NCBI GenBank assembly: GCA_019240655.1
Contig: JAFAXX010000041.1
Location: forward strand, 1 to 44,745
From: Solirubrobacterales bacterium
GTDB taxonomy: Bacteria; Actinomycetota; Thermoleophilia; Solirubrobacterales; Solirubrobacteraceae
Direction: 5' to 3'
Length of the DNA stretch: 44,745 nucleotides
Position numbers and translations under genes: made by a program. The notes beneath the pieces were generated by a model. It was not told the DNA's origin, did no database searches, and saw only the letters and a list, made by a program, of their open reading frames with translations. Below are positions 15,782 through 25,760 of this stretch, one piece after another; the first letter of the stretch is position 1, and each line of letters begins with the position of its first letter.

Positions 15782-16285
15782 GTGGCATGCAGCGCGCGCC
15801 TGCGGGCAGCCTCGTTTCGCCTGGCGCTGCTGGTGCTTCGGGGATGGTGGGTGCTCCGGCGGCCGCGATCGGCCGGTATCCGCTGCCTCCTGCGCAACGG
15901 CGATGCGATCTTGCTCGTCCGGCACACCTATGGGGATCGCCGGTGGATGCTGCCGGGCGGACGGATGCGCCGCGGCGAAGACCCAGTCGCCGCCGCGCGG
16001 CGGGAGATGCGCGAGGAGCTCGGGGTTAGCTGCCGGCGATGGCAGCTGAGCGGCTGCCTGGAGTCTCGCCCCGGCTATCTCCGGCGGTCCGCCGCCGACA
16101 GCTTCCGCCGCCACAGCACTTACTACCTGCAGGGCGAGGTCGAAACGGCCGAGTTACATCCCCGGCGCGGCGAGCTGTCTGACGCCCGCTGGTTTCACAC
16201 CAATGCGCTGCCGCACGAGCGCGCGGACAGCGTCGAGGTCGCGGCGAGCGCCGGCTGTTACCCGTCGTCACCGCCAATCCAGTGA
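15782..16285 (+). CDS. NUDIX hydrolase
   Basis: From GTG 15782 the protein has 167 residues. The NUDIX box is complete: GRMRRGEDPVAAARREMREE followed by LGV fits G-x5-E-x7-R-E-U-x-E-E-x-G-U. It is preceded by RCLLRNGDAILLVRHTYGDR and WMLPGG. The family hydrolyses nucleoside diphosphates linked to another moiety with Mg2+. The N-terminal ARLRAASFRLALLVLRGWWV is hydrophobic and basic, possibly an amphipathic membrane-associating helix. It lies 66 bp after the FAD-Rieske gene and has its own predicted leaderless promoter. Confidence 0.85.
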   Translation: MACSARLRAASFRLALLVLRGWWVLRRPRSAGIRCLLRNGDAILLVRHTYGDRRWMLPGGRMRRGEDPVAAARREMREELGVSCRRWQLSGCLESRPGYLRRSAADSFRRHSTYYLQGEVETAELHPRRGELSDARWFHTNALPHERADSVEVAASAGCYPSSPPIQ

Positions 16286-16306
16286 AGTTAATCTGGCTGT
16301 CACCAG

Positions 16307-16344
16307 TCGGGCTGTTCACCGAGCTCGACCGCGAGCGCAAGGCG
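16307..16344 (+). repeat. 38-bp direct repeat, copy 2 (non-coding)
   Basis: A near-identical copy of 14036-14073, now outside any gene, ending six bases before the -10 box of the Ddn-type reductase gene. It can still be read as VGLFTELDRERKALG, the tail of a DUF1152 protein. Confidence 0.85.
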
Positions 16345-16349
16345 CTCGG

Positions 16350-16361
16350 TAAGCTGACGCC
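16350..16361 (+). promoter_or_regulatory. -10 box of a leaderless promoter for the Ddn-type gene
   Basis: TAAGCT (16350-16355) lies exactly six bases before ATG 16362. No Shine-Dalgarno sequence is present. The box follows directly on repeat copy 2. Confidence 0.45.
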
Positions 16362-16781
16362 ATGGCGGCAAGCGACGACGAGCTCTTCGGAGGCGATCAT
16401 GTCCGCGTCTACCGCGAGACCGGCGGTGAGCGCGGCTATCACTGGCGCGGCACGACGATCCTTCTCCTGAGCACCCGCGGGCGCTCGTCCGGCGAGGAAC
16501 GGACCACGCCGCTGATCCACCGCGTCGACGACGACCGCTGGGTGGTGGTGGCCTCGAAGGGCGGCGCGCCCGAGCATCCTGGCTGGTATCAGAACCTCGA
16601 GGCGCACCCGGAGGCGACGATCCAGGTCAAGGCGGAGCGCATCCCCGTGCGCGCGCAAACCGCGCAGGGGGAGGAGCGCGAGCGCCTGTGGAAGCTGATG
16701 GCCGAGGTGTGGCCGCCCTACGACGAGTATGCGCGCAAGACCGATCGCCGCATCCCGGTGGTCGTGTTCACCCGTCGGTAA
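16362..16781 (+). CDS. Deazaflavin (F420)-dependent nitroreductase family protein
   Basis: A 139-residue protein of the Ddn split-beta-barrel family. Diagnostic are ILLLSTRGRSSGEERTTPLI, DDRWVVVASKGGAPEHPGWY, QNLEAHPEATIQVKAERIPV and the end WPPYDEYARKTDRRIPVVVF. These enzymes reduce quinones or nitro compounds with F420H2, and some protect against oxidative stress. It is short but full-length for the family. With the LLM oxidoreductase at 12148, it implies that the host makes F420. Confidence 0.9.
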   Translation: MAASDDELFGGDHVRVYRETGGERGYHWRGTTILLLSTRGRSSGEERTTPLIHRVDDDRWVVVASKGGAPEHPGWYQNLEAHPEATIQVKAERIPVRAQTAQGEERERLWKLMAEVWPPYDEYARKTDRRIPVVVFTRR

Positions 16782-16786
16782 TTGGG

Positions 16787-16803
16787 GCTGCCCTGCGGGC
16801 AGC
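16787..16803. terminator. Hairpin terminator between convergent genes
   Basis: GCTGCCC (16787-16793) and GGGCAGC (16797-16803) form a perfect seven-base stem around a TGC loop, six bases after the Ddn stop and before the convergent HNH gene stop. There is no T tract. Confidence 0.6.
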
Positions 16804-16826
16804 GTCCGTGGGGCCGGGGAGTCCGG

Positions 16827-17189
16827 TCAGCCCCGGGCGGGCGGCCCGGTCTCTCGACTCACCCGCCGTAGCAGCTCGAGCTCCCGCCGGCCGTACTGGC
16901 CCTCCGCGGGCGAGCCCGAGGCGGCGAGCCGCGCCAGCGCCGCCTCCAGCAGGTCGACCCGCGGCGCGCGGCCCAGAGCCTGCTGCGCGCGCACGTAGGC
17001 GCTGACCGGCCGCGTCCGCCGGCGGCGGTTGCACCCGCGGCAGGCTACGGCAAGGTTCTCGGCGGTCGCGCGACCTCGGCGCGAGCGGGGCAGCAGGTGC
17101 TCGGCGGTCAGGTCGCCACGCCAGTGCGCCCGCCCGCACCACACGCACACCGCGCCGTCCCGCTCGATCAGCTCGTCGAGCAGGCTCAT
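16827..17189 (-). CDS. HNH endonuclease domain protein
   Basis: A 120-residue protein with a compact HNH core: CVWCG, then LTAEHLLPRSRRGRATAENL with the invariant His and Asn, and ACRGCNRRRRTRP. The two CxxC pairs would hold the structural zinc and the His the catalytic metal. The C-terminal half is a helix-rich tail (VRAQQALGRAPRVDLLEAAL). A GGGAGG sequence lies immediately before the ATG. It follows coxG by 20 bp on the same strand and could be the last gene of the CO operon transcript, although it has no known role in CO oxidation. It could equally be an independent housekeeping HNH protein. Confidence 0.85.
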   Translation of the reverse strand: MSLLDELIERDGAVCVWCGRAHWRGDLTAEHLLPRSRRGRATAENLAVACRGCNRRRRTRPVSAYVRAQQALGRAPRVDLLEAALARLAASGSPAEGQYGRRELELLRRVSRETGPPARG

Positions 17190-17209
17190 CCTCCCGCCGG
17201 GCTCTGCGG

Positions 17210-18160
17210 CTAGCGAGCCTTGCCGAGCACGTATCCGATCGCCCCGAAAGCCAGCCCCACCGCCCCCGTGGCCACCAGTAGGTTGCGCGGATTCTCGAGC
17301 CGGCGGGCGATCACGCTGGCGGCGATCTTGCCGACCGGCAGCGAGTCGCCGGCGGCGGGCGTGGCCTTGGGCGGCGTGGGCGGCGGAGTCGGCGCCGCCG
17401 CTCCCGGCGACGGGCCGGGCGCGGCTGCGCCAGCCGGCGGGGCCGCGCCGCTCTCGGCCGGCGTCGCCCCGGGCGGCCAGGGCATCGCCGACTCACCCGA
17501 TCCCGCCTCGCCGGGAACGGGCGGGGTGACCGGGGCGCCATCGCCCATCGCACCGGTCGGCTCGGCCGCGGCAGCGGCTGGCGAGATCGCCGGCTCGGCG
17601 GCCTCCCGCGCCGGCCCCTCTCCCGGCGCGCCGTCTCCCCGCGCGCCGCCTCCCGGGGCGCCGGCCACCGGCTCGGGCGCGGCCGCCGGTTCGGGCGCGG
17701 CCGCCGGCGCCTCGGGTCCGGCCAGCATCGCGGCGAGGTTCGTCGCAAACGTCTCGACCAGCTTCTCGGCCACGTCGCTGATCACGCCTCGCCCCATCGA
17801 CGCAGCGCGGCCGCTCAGCTGCAGGTCGGTGGCGAGCCTGGCGTGCGAGCCCTCGGGGTGCTCGTCGAGCGACATGTGGATCGAGGCGTCCGCCGTGCCC
17901 TGTCCCCGCGCCTCGCGGGCCTTCGCGCGCATGGTCGCCCGGTGCGCGTCGTCGTCGCGCTCGGTGATCTCGACCTGCCCGCGATAGAGCATCGAGATCG
18001 GGCCCACCTTGACCCGGATGCCGACCTTGTAGGCGTTCTCGCCGGTCTGCTCCATAACCTCGGCCCCGGGCATGCACGGCGCCACCTGCTCGACGTCGAG
18101 CAGCGTGTTCCAGGTCTTCTCGATCGGCGCCTTGACGGTGAAATCGTTTTCGAAGTTCAT
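17210..18160 (-). CDS. coxG: CoxG-family carbon monoxide dehydrogenase membrane-recruitment protein
   Basis: A 316-residue protein from ATG 18160, which overlaps the coxE stop (ATGA) and follows a GAGGAGAG ribosome binding site. Residues 1-150 are the CoxG SRPBCC domain: ENDFTVKAPIEKTWNTLLDV, APCMPGAEVMEQTGENAYKV, VGPISMLYRGQVEITERDD, LQLSGRAASMGRGVISDVAE. Residues 155-275 are a disordered Ala/Pro-rich linker, and a single C-terminal membrane segment (LLVATGAVGLAFGAIGYVLG) is followed by a short basic end. In Oligotropha, CoxG anchors the CO dehydrogenase to the membrane. The extended linker plus C-terminal anchor fits a tether for the soluble CoxMSL complex. Confidence 0.9.
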   Translation of the reverse strand: MNFENDFTVKAPIEKTWNTLLDVEQVAPCMPGAEVMEQTGENAYKVGIRVKVGPISMLYRGQVEITERDDDAHRATMRAKAREARGQGTADASIHMSLDEHPEGSHARLATDLQLSGRAASMGRGVISDVAEKLVETFATNLAAMLAGPEAPAAAPEPAAAPEPVAGAPGGGARGDGAPGEGPAREAAEPAISPAAAAAEPTGAMGDGAPVTPPVPGEAGSGESAMPWPPGATPAESGAAPPAGAAAPGPSPGAAAPTPPPTPPKATPAAGDSLPVGKIAASVIARRLENPRNLLVATGAVGLAFGAIGYVLGKAR

Positions 18161-19356
18161 CGGCTCTCTCCTCGAGCTCCCGCGATCGCCCCGGCCACGG
18201 CCGATAGCGCGCGAAGGTTGTGTCCACTGACGAAAGCGTCGCAGAATGGCAGCGCCGCGGCCATGCCGCCGGCCAGAGGGGCGTAGTCGCGGGCGGCCTT
18301 GCGCGGGTTGACCCACACGATCCGATGCGCCAGCCGGCGCAGGCGCTCCATCTCGGCGCCGACCGCGGCGGGGTCCTCTCGCTCCCAGCCGTCGGAGAGG
18401 ATTACCACCACCGCGCCGCGGGCCATGCCGCGCCGTCCGTAATCGCGGTTGAACCGCCGCAGGGCCTCTCCGATCCGCGTCCCGCCGGCCCAGTCCCTCG
18501 CGGCCGCGGCGGCGCGCTCGAGTGCGACGTCGGGGCGGCCGCCGCGGAGCGCCCGGGTGAGGCGGGTCAGGCGGGTGGCGAACACGAACGCCTCCGCGCC
18601 GGCGCCGCCGACGGCGGCGTGGAGCAGCTGCAGGAAGGCACGCGAGTACGGCTCCATCGACCCCGAGATGTCGCACAGCAGGACGACCCGGCGCGGCCGC
18701 TCGCTCCGCCGGCGGAGCACCCGCCGGGCCGGGTCCCCGCCGGTCCGGCTGCTGGCCCGGAGCGTGGCGCGCAGATCGAGCTTGGCTCCGCGCCGATCCG
18801 GTCGGAAGCGACGGGTGCGGCGGACCGGCGGCGCGAGCGCGAGCTCGCGCATCAGCTCGCGCAGCCGCCACAGCTCCTCGGGACTGAGCTCGGCGAAGTT
18901 GCGCTCGGCGAGGCGCTCGAGCGAGCTGGCCGCCGCGAGCGCGAGCTCCCTGGCGGGCTCGTCGCCCTCCGGGGCGCTCTGCACCGCGGCGTCGGCTCCG
19001 AATCGAGCGTCGCCCCCGGGAGGCTGGGCGAGCCCCGCGGTCTCCCGCGCCGGGGGCCGGGGGCTGAGCTCGGCCGCGCGCAGCGGCGGCGCCCGCTGAT
19101 CGCCGCGGAACTCGGCCGGGTCGAGCCGACCTTCGAACACCGAGGCGAACACCCGCTCGAACGCCGGCAGCTGCTCGCGGCCGGAGACGAGCACGGTCCG
19201 CGCGGTCCAGTAGAGCTCCGCGCGGGAGGCCGGCGGGGCGAGGCTGAGGGCCCGGGCGAAGCGAGCGGAGCGATCCGGAGTGACCGGGACGCCGGCGCCT
19301 CGCAGCGCCCGCCCGAACGCGCCCGTCAGCGCCGGCAGGTCGATCGCCTCAGCCAT
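18157..19356 (-). CDS. coxE: CoxE-like VWA domain protein
   Basis: A 399-residue protein from ATG 19356. The N-terminal half is helical (LTGAFGRALRGAGVPVTPDR, AELYWTARTVLVSGREQLPA), followed by a variable Ala/Pro-rich stretch. The C-terminal VWA domain has an intact MIDAS, CDISGSMEPYSR, at residues 228-239, plus WAGGTRIGEALRRFNRDYG (the T of the second loop) and VVILSDGWEREDP. CoxE works with the AAA+ protein CoxD to mature the Mo-Cu active site of CO dehydrogenase, and work in Oligotropha ties it to copper insertion. It overlaps the end of coxD by 8 bp and the start of coxG by 4 bp. Confidence 0.92.
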   Translation of the reverse strand: MAEAIDLPALTGAFGRALRGAGVPVTPDRSARFARALSLAPPASRAELYWTARTVLVSGREQLPAFERVFASVFEGRLDPAEFRGDQRAPPLRAAELSPRPPARETAGLAQPPGGDARFGADAAVQSAPEGDEPARELALAAASSLERLAERNFAELSPEELWRLRELMRELALAPPVRRTRRFRPDRRGAKLDLRATLRASSRTGGDPARRVLRRRSERPRRVVLLCDISGSMEPYSRAFLQLLHAAVGGAGAEAFVFATRLTRLTRALRGGRPDVALERAAAAARDWAGGTRIGEALRRFNRDYGRRGMARGAVVVILSDGWEREDPAAVGAEMERLRRLAHRIVWVNPRKAARDYAPLAGGMAAALPFCDAFVSGHNLRALSAVAGAIAGARGESR

Positions 19357-20281
19357 CGGGCGCCCCCACGAGGTCGCCGAGGCCCTGTTCCCGGACCAGC
19401 GCCTGGTCCTCCCGGTATTTGAGCACCGACCCCAGCGTCCGCTCCGCGCTCGCCGCGTCGAGTCGCGGCACCCCGAGCAGCCGCAGTGCCGAGACCCAGT
19501 CGATCGCCTCGGCGATCCCCGGGGGCTTCTGCACGTCGCTGTCCCGCAGCCGGCGGAGCGCAACGGCCACATCCACCGCCAGCTCGCGGGCGGCGTCGGG
19601 TACCCGGCGGCGGACGATCTCGACCTCCCGCTCGGCGTCGGGATAGTCGATCCAGTGGTAGAGGCAGCGTCGCTTGAGCGCGTCGTGCAGCTCGCGGGTC
19701 CGGTTCGAGGTCAGCACGACCACCGGCGGGTGGGTGGCCCGCACGGTCCCGAGCTCGGGGATCGTGATGCTCGCCTCGCCGAGCAGCTCGAGCAGGAACG
19801 CCTCGAAGTCGTCGTCGGCCCGGTCGAGCTCGTCGATCAGGAGCACGGCCGGCCGCGGGCCGGGATGCTCGAGCGCGCGGAGCAGCGGCCGCTGCACCAG
19901 GTACTCCGGGGAGAACAGGCTGCGCTCGTCGATCTCCTCGCCGCCGGCCTCGGCCAGGCGGATCCGCAGCAGCTGCCGCGGGTAGTTCCATTCGTACAGC
20001 GCCTCGGCGGCGTCGATCCCCTCGTAGCACTGCAGCCTGACCAGCGGCGTGTCGAGCGCCTCGGCCAGCGCCTTGGCCGCCTCGGTCTTGCCGACGCCGG
20101 CCTCGCCCTCGAGCAACAGCGGCTGGGGCAGACGGAGGCTGAAGAACAGCGCGGTGGCGAGGCCCTCGTCGGCGAGATAGTCGACCGCGTCGAGGCGTCG
20201 CCTCAGCGCCGGCACGTCGGGGACGAGCGAGCGCACGGCCTGCTCGGCGCCGGGACGCGCGGGGCGAGCGGCCCGGGTCAC
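19349..20281 (-). CDS. coxD: CoxD-like MoxR AAA+ ATPase
   Basis: A 310-residue MoxR-type ATPase: Walker A LLEGEAGVGKTEAAKALAE (GEAGVGKTE at residues 59-67), Walker B VLLIDELDRAD at 146-156, sensor VVVLTSNRTRELHDALKRRC and the Arg finger in the last part. CoxD is a chaperone-like ATPase needed to insert the bridging sulfur and so build the [CuSMoO2] centre. The GTG start overlaps the upstream stop (GTGA), and the end overlaps coxE by 8 bp, so expression is tightly coupled. It shares only the family fold with the second MoxR at 32011-33057. Confidence 0.92.
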   Translation of the reverse strand: MTRAARPARPGAEQAVRSLVPDVPALRRRLDAVDYLADEGLATALFFSLRLPQPLLLEGEAGVGKTEAAKALAEALDTPLVRLQCYEGIDAAEALYEWNYPRQLLRIRLAEAGGEEIDERSLFSPEYLVQRPLLRALEHPGPRPAVLLIDELDRADDDFEAFLLELLGEASITIPELGTVRATHPPVVVLTSNRTRELHDALKRRCLYHWIDYPDAEREVEIVRRRVPDAARELAVDVAVALRRLRDSDVQKPPGIAEAIDWVSALRLLGVPRLDAASAERTLGSVLKYREDQALVREQGLGDLVGAPDG

Positions 20282-20874
20282 GAGGCCAGGACCGCCCGGT
20301 AGTCCTCCCAGGTGTCGACGTCACGCGGAACCCGGCCGGCCACGCGGACATCGACGAGGTCCCCGGCGTGGCGGTCGAGCAGCTTCCACACCCCCCTGTC
20401 GCCGTGGAGCGCCGCGAGCTCTGTGAACAGCCCGCGGGCGAAGGCCAGCGGATGGCCGCGCCCGTCGTCGTACGCGCACGCGGCCAGCGGCGCCCGGCCC
20501 CGCCCGGCCAGCAGCCGCGCCACCGTTCCGGCGCTCACCCCCGGCTGGTCTCCGAGCATCAGCACCAGCACGTCGCTGGCCGGATCTACCGCGGCGAGCG
20601 CCGCGGCGATCGACGACGAACAGCCCTGGCCGAACTCTCGGTTCTCGATCACCTCGACGCCTCTGAAATCGACGGCCGCGCGCACCGCGCCGGCACCGCC
20701 CCCGACCACGCACAGCCGCTGGTGAAACTGCGCCTCACGGGCGACGTCGAGCACATGCCCGAGGAGCGTCGCGCCGCGGTAGGGCAGAAGCTGCTTGGGC
20801 TGCCCGAGCCGGCTCGAGCCTCCCGCCGCCAGCACCAGACCGGTGACCCTAGGGCGCGACGAGCTCGCTGGCAT
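20278..20874 (-). CDS. Molybdenum-cofactor nucleotidyltransferase (MobA/MocA-like)
   Basis: A 198-residue NTP transferase: VTGLVLAAGGSSRLGQPKQL (nucleotide-binding signature), LLPYRGATLLGHVL, VIENREFGQGCSSSIAAALA, VLVLMLGDQPGVSAGTVARL (metal-binding D) and GRGHPLAFARGLFTELAALHG. This is the MocA type, which adds CMP to molybdopterin to make the MCD form used by CO dehydrogenase and related hydroxylases. Its position inside the cox operon, 26 bp overlapping the upstream xdhC-like gene, fits that role. MobA (GMP transfer) is a less likely alternative. Confidence 0.88.
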   Translation of the reverse strand: MPASSSRPRVTGLVLAAGGSSRLGQPKQLLPYRGATLLGHVLDVAREAQFHQRLCVVGGGAGAVRAAVDFRGVEVIENREFGQGCSSSIAAALAAVDPASDVLVLMLGDQPGVSAGTVARLLAGRGRAPLAACAYDDGRGHPLAFARGLFTELAALHGDRGVWKLLDRHAGDLVDVRVAGRVPRDVDTWEDYRAVLAS

Positions 20875-21810
20875 GCTGGTGAGCGTACGCGTCCCGGCAA
20901 CGCTCGCCGCAGAAGTGCACGCGGCCGGCTCGCGTCTCGAGGCTAACCGTGCTCGCGCCGATCGCCACCGTCATCCCGCAGATCGGATCGGTGGCCGACT
21001 TCGCAACCGGCGCCCGCTCGGCAACCGCCGCCTCCCCGTCAACCGCCGCCCGCCTGGCAACCGCCGCCTCGCGCGGCCCCGGCTGGGCGCGATGCTCACG
21101 GATCAGCTCGGCGAGGATCGAGACCGCGATCTCCGCCGGCGTGCGGGCGCCGATGTCGAGGCCCGCCGGCGTGTGCAGCTGGCGGCGGAGCTCGGCGGGG
21201 ACGGCCAGCGCGGCACGCACCGCCTCTCCACGCGTGCGGCTGGCCACCAGCGCCACGTAAGGGATGCCGGTCTGCAGCGCCTCGGCGAGCAGGCGCTCCT
21301 CCTCGCCGGCGCCGTGGGAGGCGACGATCAGCGCCGCGTCTCCGGGCGCCGGGGCCGCCTCGGCGGCGCTCGAGCGAGGTGCCTCGTAGCCGGCCGCCCG
21401 GGCGAGCTTCTCGACCGCGCGAGCGATCGGCGCGTCCCCGACGATCACCAGGCGCGGCGCGGGCGTCCGCGGCTCGAGGAACAGCTCGAGCTCGCCGCCG
21501 CTCAGGCACGGATTGCGCTCGACCACCGCGCCGTCGGCGGGATCGCCGGTGGTCTCGCTCGACGGCTCGCCCGGCACCAGGCGGAGCAGCAGCGGCTCGC
21601 CGGTCTCGAGCGCCCGCAGCGCGTGCAAACGCACCGCGGCCTCCGCGCAGACGCCGCCGATGAACCCGTCGATCGTCCCATCGGCGGTGACGATCGCCGC
21701 GTCACCGGGGCGCACGCTGGTCGGGCGCCGGGCCCGCACCACTGTCGCGAGCACGAAAGCGCGGCGCGACTGCACCAGCCCGGCCGCCCGCTCGGCCAGC
21801 TCCCCGCTGA

Positions 21811-21814
<4 letters not shown>
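20849..21814 (-). CDS. XdhC/CoxF-family Mo-cofactor maturation protein fused to a YHS domain
   Basis: A 321-residue protein from GTG 21814, which overlaps the coxL stop (GTGA). Residues 1-70 are the XdhC_CoxI domain (FVLATVVRARRPTSVRPGDA, IDGFIGGVCAEAAVRLHALR, with the conserved GGxCxE at 53-58). Residues 120-235 form its Rossmann domain (RLVIVGDAPIARAVEKLARA, IVASHGAGEEERLLAEAL, HTPAGLDIGARTPAEIAVSI). After a low-complexity linker, residues 276-312 form a YHS domain: DPICGMTVAIGAS and RVHFCGERCRDAY, with Cys279, Cys302 and Cys306. XdhC proteins hold the Mo cofactor during sulfuration. YHS domains bind metals and are common in copper-handling proteins. The fusion suggests metal handling during CO dehydrogenase maturation. 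Confidence 0.88.
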
Positions 21815-24170
<2,356 letters not shown>

Positions 24171-24171
<1 letters not shown>

Positions 24172-24662
24172 CAGCTCGCCACCTCCTCGGTGTGGGTCGC
24201 CGCCGCCGGGTGATCCGCCGCCCAGCGGATCGAGCGGACGATCGTCGCGTAGCCGGTGCATCGGCAAATCTGGCCGGAGATCGCCTCGCGGATCTCCGCC
24301 TCGGTCGGGTTCGGGTTCTCGTCCAGCAGCGCCCGCGCGGTCATCATCATCCCCGGCGTGCAGAAGCCGCACTGAAGGCCGTGCATCTCGCTGAAGCCCT
24401 GCTGGACGGGGTCCAGCACGCCGTCGACCTCGAGCCCCTCGACGGTGCGAATCTGGTGGCCGGATGCGGTGGCGGCGAGCACGGTGCACGACTTGACCGG
24501 ATCGCCGTCCATCAGGACGCTGCAGGTGCCGCAGTTCGAGGTGTCACAGCCCCAGTGCGTCCCGGTCAGCCCGAGTTCGTCGCGCAGGAAGTGCGTGAGC
24601 AGCATCCGCGGCTCGACCTCGCGCGTGTACTCCTCGCCATTGACCGTCATGGTTATCTGCAT
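24171..24662 (-). CDS. coxS: Carbon monoxide dehydrogenase small (iron-sulfur) subunit
   Basis: A 163-residue [2Fe-2S] protein. The N-terminal plant-type cluster uses Cys39, 44, 47 and 59 (HWGCDTSNCGTCSVLMDGD), and the second uses Cys98, 101, 133 and 135 (LQCGFCTPGMMM and QICRCTGYATI). Both sets are complete. It carries electrons from the Mo-Cu site to FAD in CoxM. Start and stop each overlap the neighbouring gene by one base (TGATG), which ties its translation to coxM and coxL. Confidence 0.97.
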
Positions 24663-25537
24663 CACGCCTCCGCTCCGAGCGCGCGAGCCGCGGCCCGGCG
24701 CAGCGCGCGGCGGGTCAGCTCGGCGGTCAGGTGTCGCTTGTAATCGACGCTGCCCCGCTGGTCGGCTACCGGGTCGCAGTCCTCGGCGGCGATCTCGGCG
24801 GCTCGGTCGAACACCTCCTCGGCGGGCCGCTCGCCGACCAGCGCGGCCTCGGCGCGCTCGGAGGTGACCCCGCCGCCGACGGCAGTCGTGCCGATACCGG
24901 CACCTTCGATCGTCCCTCCGGACAGCCACAGGGCGGCGCCGACGGCCGCGACGGCCCAGTCCCCGGCCCGTCGCTTGACCTTCTCGTACGCGCTGCCGGC
25001 GCCCTCGCGCAGGGGCACCCGGACCTCGATCAGCATCTCGGCCTCGCCGACCACCGTCTCGTACGGCCCGACGTGAAACTCCCGCATGGCGACCTCGCGC
25101 TCGCCGCTGCGGCTGCGGATCACCGCCCTGCCCTGCAGCGCGGCGATCACCGAGGAGAGGTCCTCGGCCGGATCGGCCTGGCACAGCGCGCCGCCGATCG
25201 TCCCGCGGTTGCGGACCAGCGGATCGGCGATCAGCCGCTCGGCGTCGGTGAACATCGTCAACCGGCGCGCCAGCAGATCCGAGGCGAGGATCTCGCGGTG
25301 GCGCGTCATCGCGCCGATCCGGACCTCGCCCGCCTGCTCGCGGATGTAGCCGAGCTGGACGGCCAACGGATCGAGGTCAATCAGATGCTCCGGCGCGGCG
25401 ACGCGCAGCTTCATCATCGGCAGCAGCGAATGGCCGCCGGCCAGAAGCCGAGCCTCGGGGCCGAGGCGCTCCAACAGCTCGAGCGCGTGGTCGACGCTGG
25501 TCGCACGCTCGTACGCGAATGGTGCTGGGACTTGCAC
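24662..25537 (-). CDS. coxM: Carbon monoxide dehydrogenase medium (FAD) subunit
   Basis: A 291-residue FAD subunit. I chose GTG 25537 because it follows an AGGA sequence and the protein then begins QVPAPFAYERATSVDHALEL as in other CoxM; the frame stays open further upstream but is not protein-like. FAD-binding motifs are AGGHSLLPMMKLR (AGGHS at 33-37) and RNRGTIGGALCQADPAEDL (TIGG at 113-116), the same two seen in Oligotropha CoxM. CoxM takes electrons from CoxS and passes them to the respiratory chain. It is the first gene of the operon; the M-S-L order is the form I arrangement. Confidence 0.95.
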   Translation of the reverse strand: MQVPAPFAYERATSVDHALELLERLGPEARLLAGGHSLLPMMKLRVAAPEHLIDLDPLAVQLGYIREQAGEVRIGAMTRHREILASDLLARRLTMFTDAERLIADPLVRNRGTIGGALCQADPAEDLSSVIAALQGRAVIRSRSGEREVAMREFHVGPYETVVGEAEMLIEVRVPLREGAGSAYEKVKRRAGDWAVAAVGAALWLSGGTIEGAGIGTTAVGGGVTSERAEAALVGERPAEEVFDRAAEIAAEDCDPVADQRGSVDYKRHLTAELTRRALRRAAARALGAEA

Positions 25538-25601
25538 GTCATCCTTCCTGATCGTGACCCGAGAGCGAACCCGGGTGGCTCCTCTCTCTCCTGATCGCTC
25601 A

Positions 25602-25629
25602 CTCTTACGGTCCATTCCGCGTTCGTCAA
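25602..25629 (-). promoter_or_regulatory. Candidate promoter of the cox operon
   Basis: On the minus strand TTGACG (25629-25624), a 16-base spacer and TAAGAG (25607-25602) lie 65 bases before the coxM GTG. The leader between them is purine-rich and includes GGAGAGAGAGGAG. Confidence 0.4.
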
Positions 25630-25672
25630 GGCGGTTTAACGGATCGCTAGCGACGCCGTCCTGCGAGGCCAG

Positions 25673-25719
25673 CCCGTGCATCATCCCCGCAAGGCCCCCG
25701 TGCATCTTCCCCGCAAGGC
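25673..25719 (-). repeat. 24-bp tandem direct repeat upstream of the cox promoter
   Basis: CCCGTGCATCWTCCCCGCAAGGC occurs at 25673-25695 and 25697-25719 (one A/T difference, period 24). A degenerate third half-copy (CTGCGAGGCCAGCCCGTGC, 25661-25679) overlaps the first. The array lies 44 to 90 bases upstream of the candidate -35 box, a usual place for activator sites. Confidence 0.7.
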
Positions 25720-25760
25720 AGTTCGGGGCCGGCGGCAGGGCTGGCGGGAGGCCTGCGGGC

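Noticed and set aside
16827-17189. Toxin-antitoxin or anti-phage module around the HNH gene
   Set aside because: Neither neighbour resembles an antitoxin, methylase or defence ATPase; the HNH protein alone does not support such a call.
25673-25719. CRISPR or iteron-type origin
   Set aside because: There are only two and a half units with a one-base separation, no spacers, and no cas, rep or DnaA boxes nearby. A regulatory repeat is the simpler reading.
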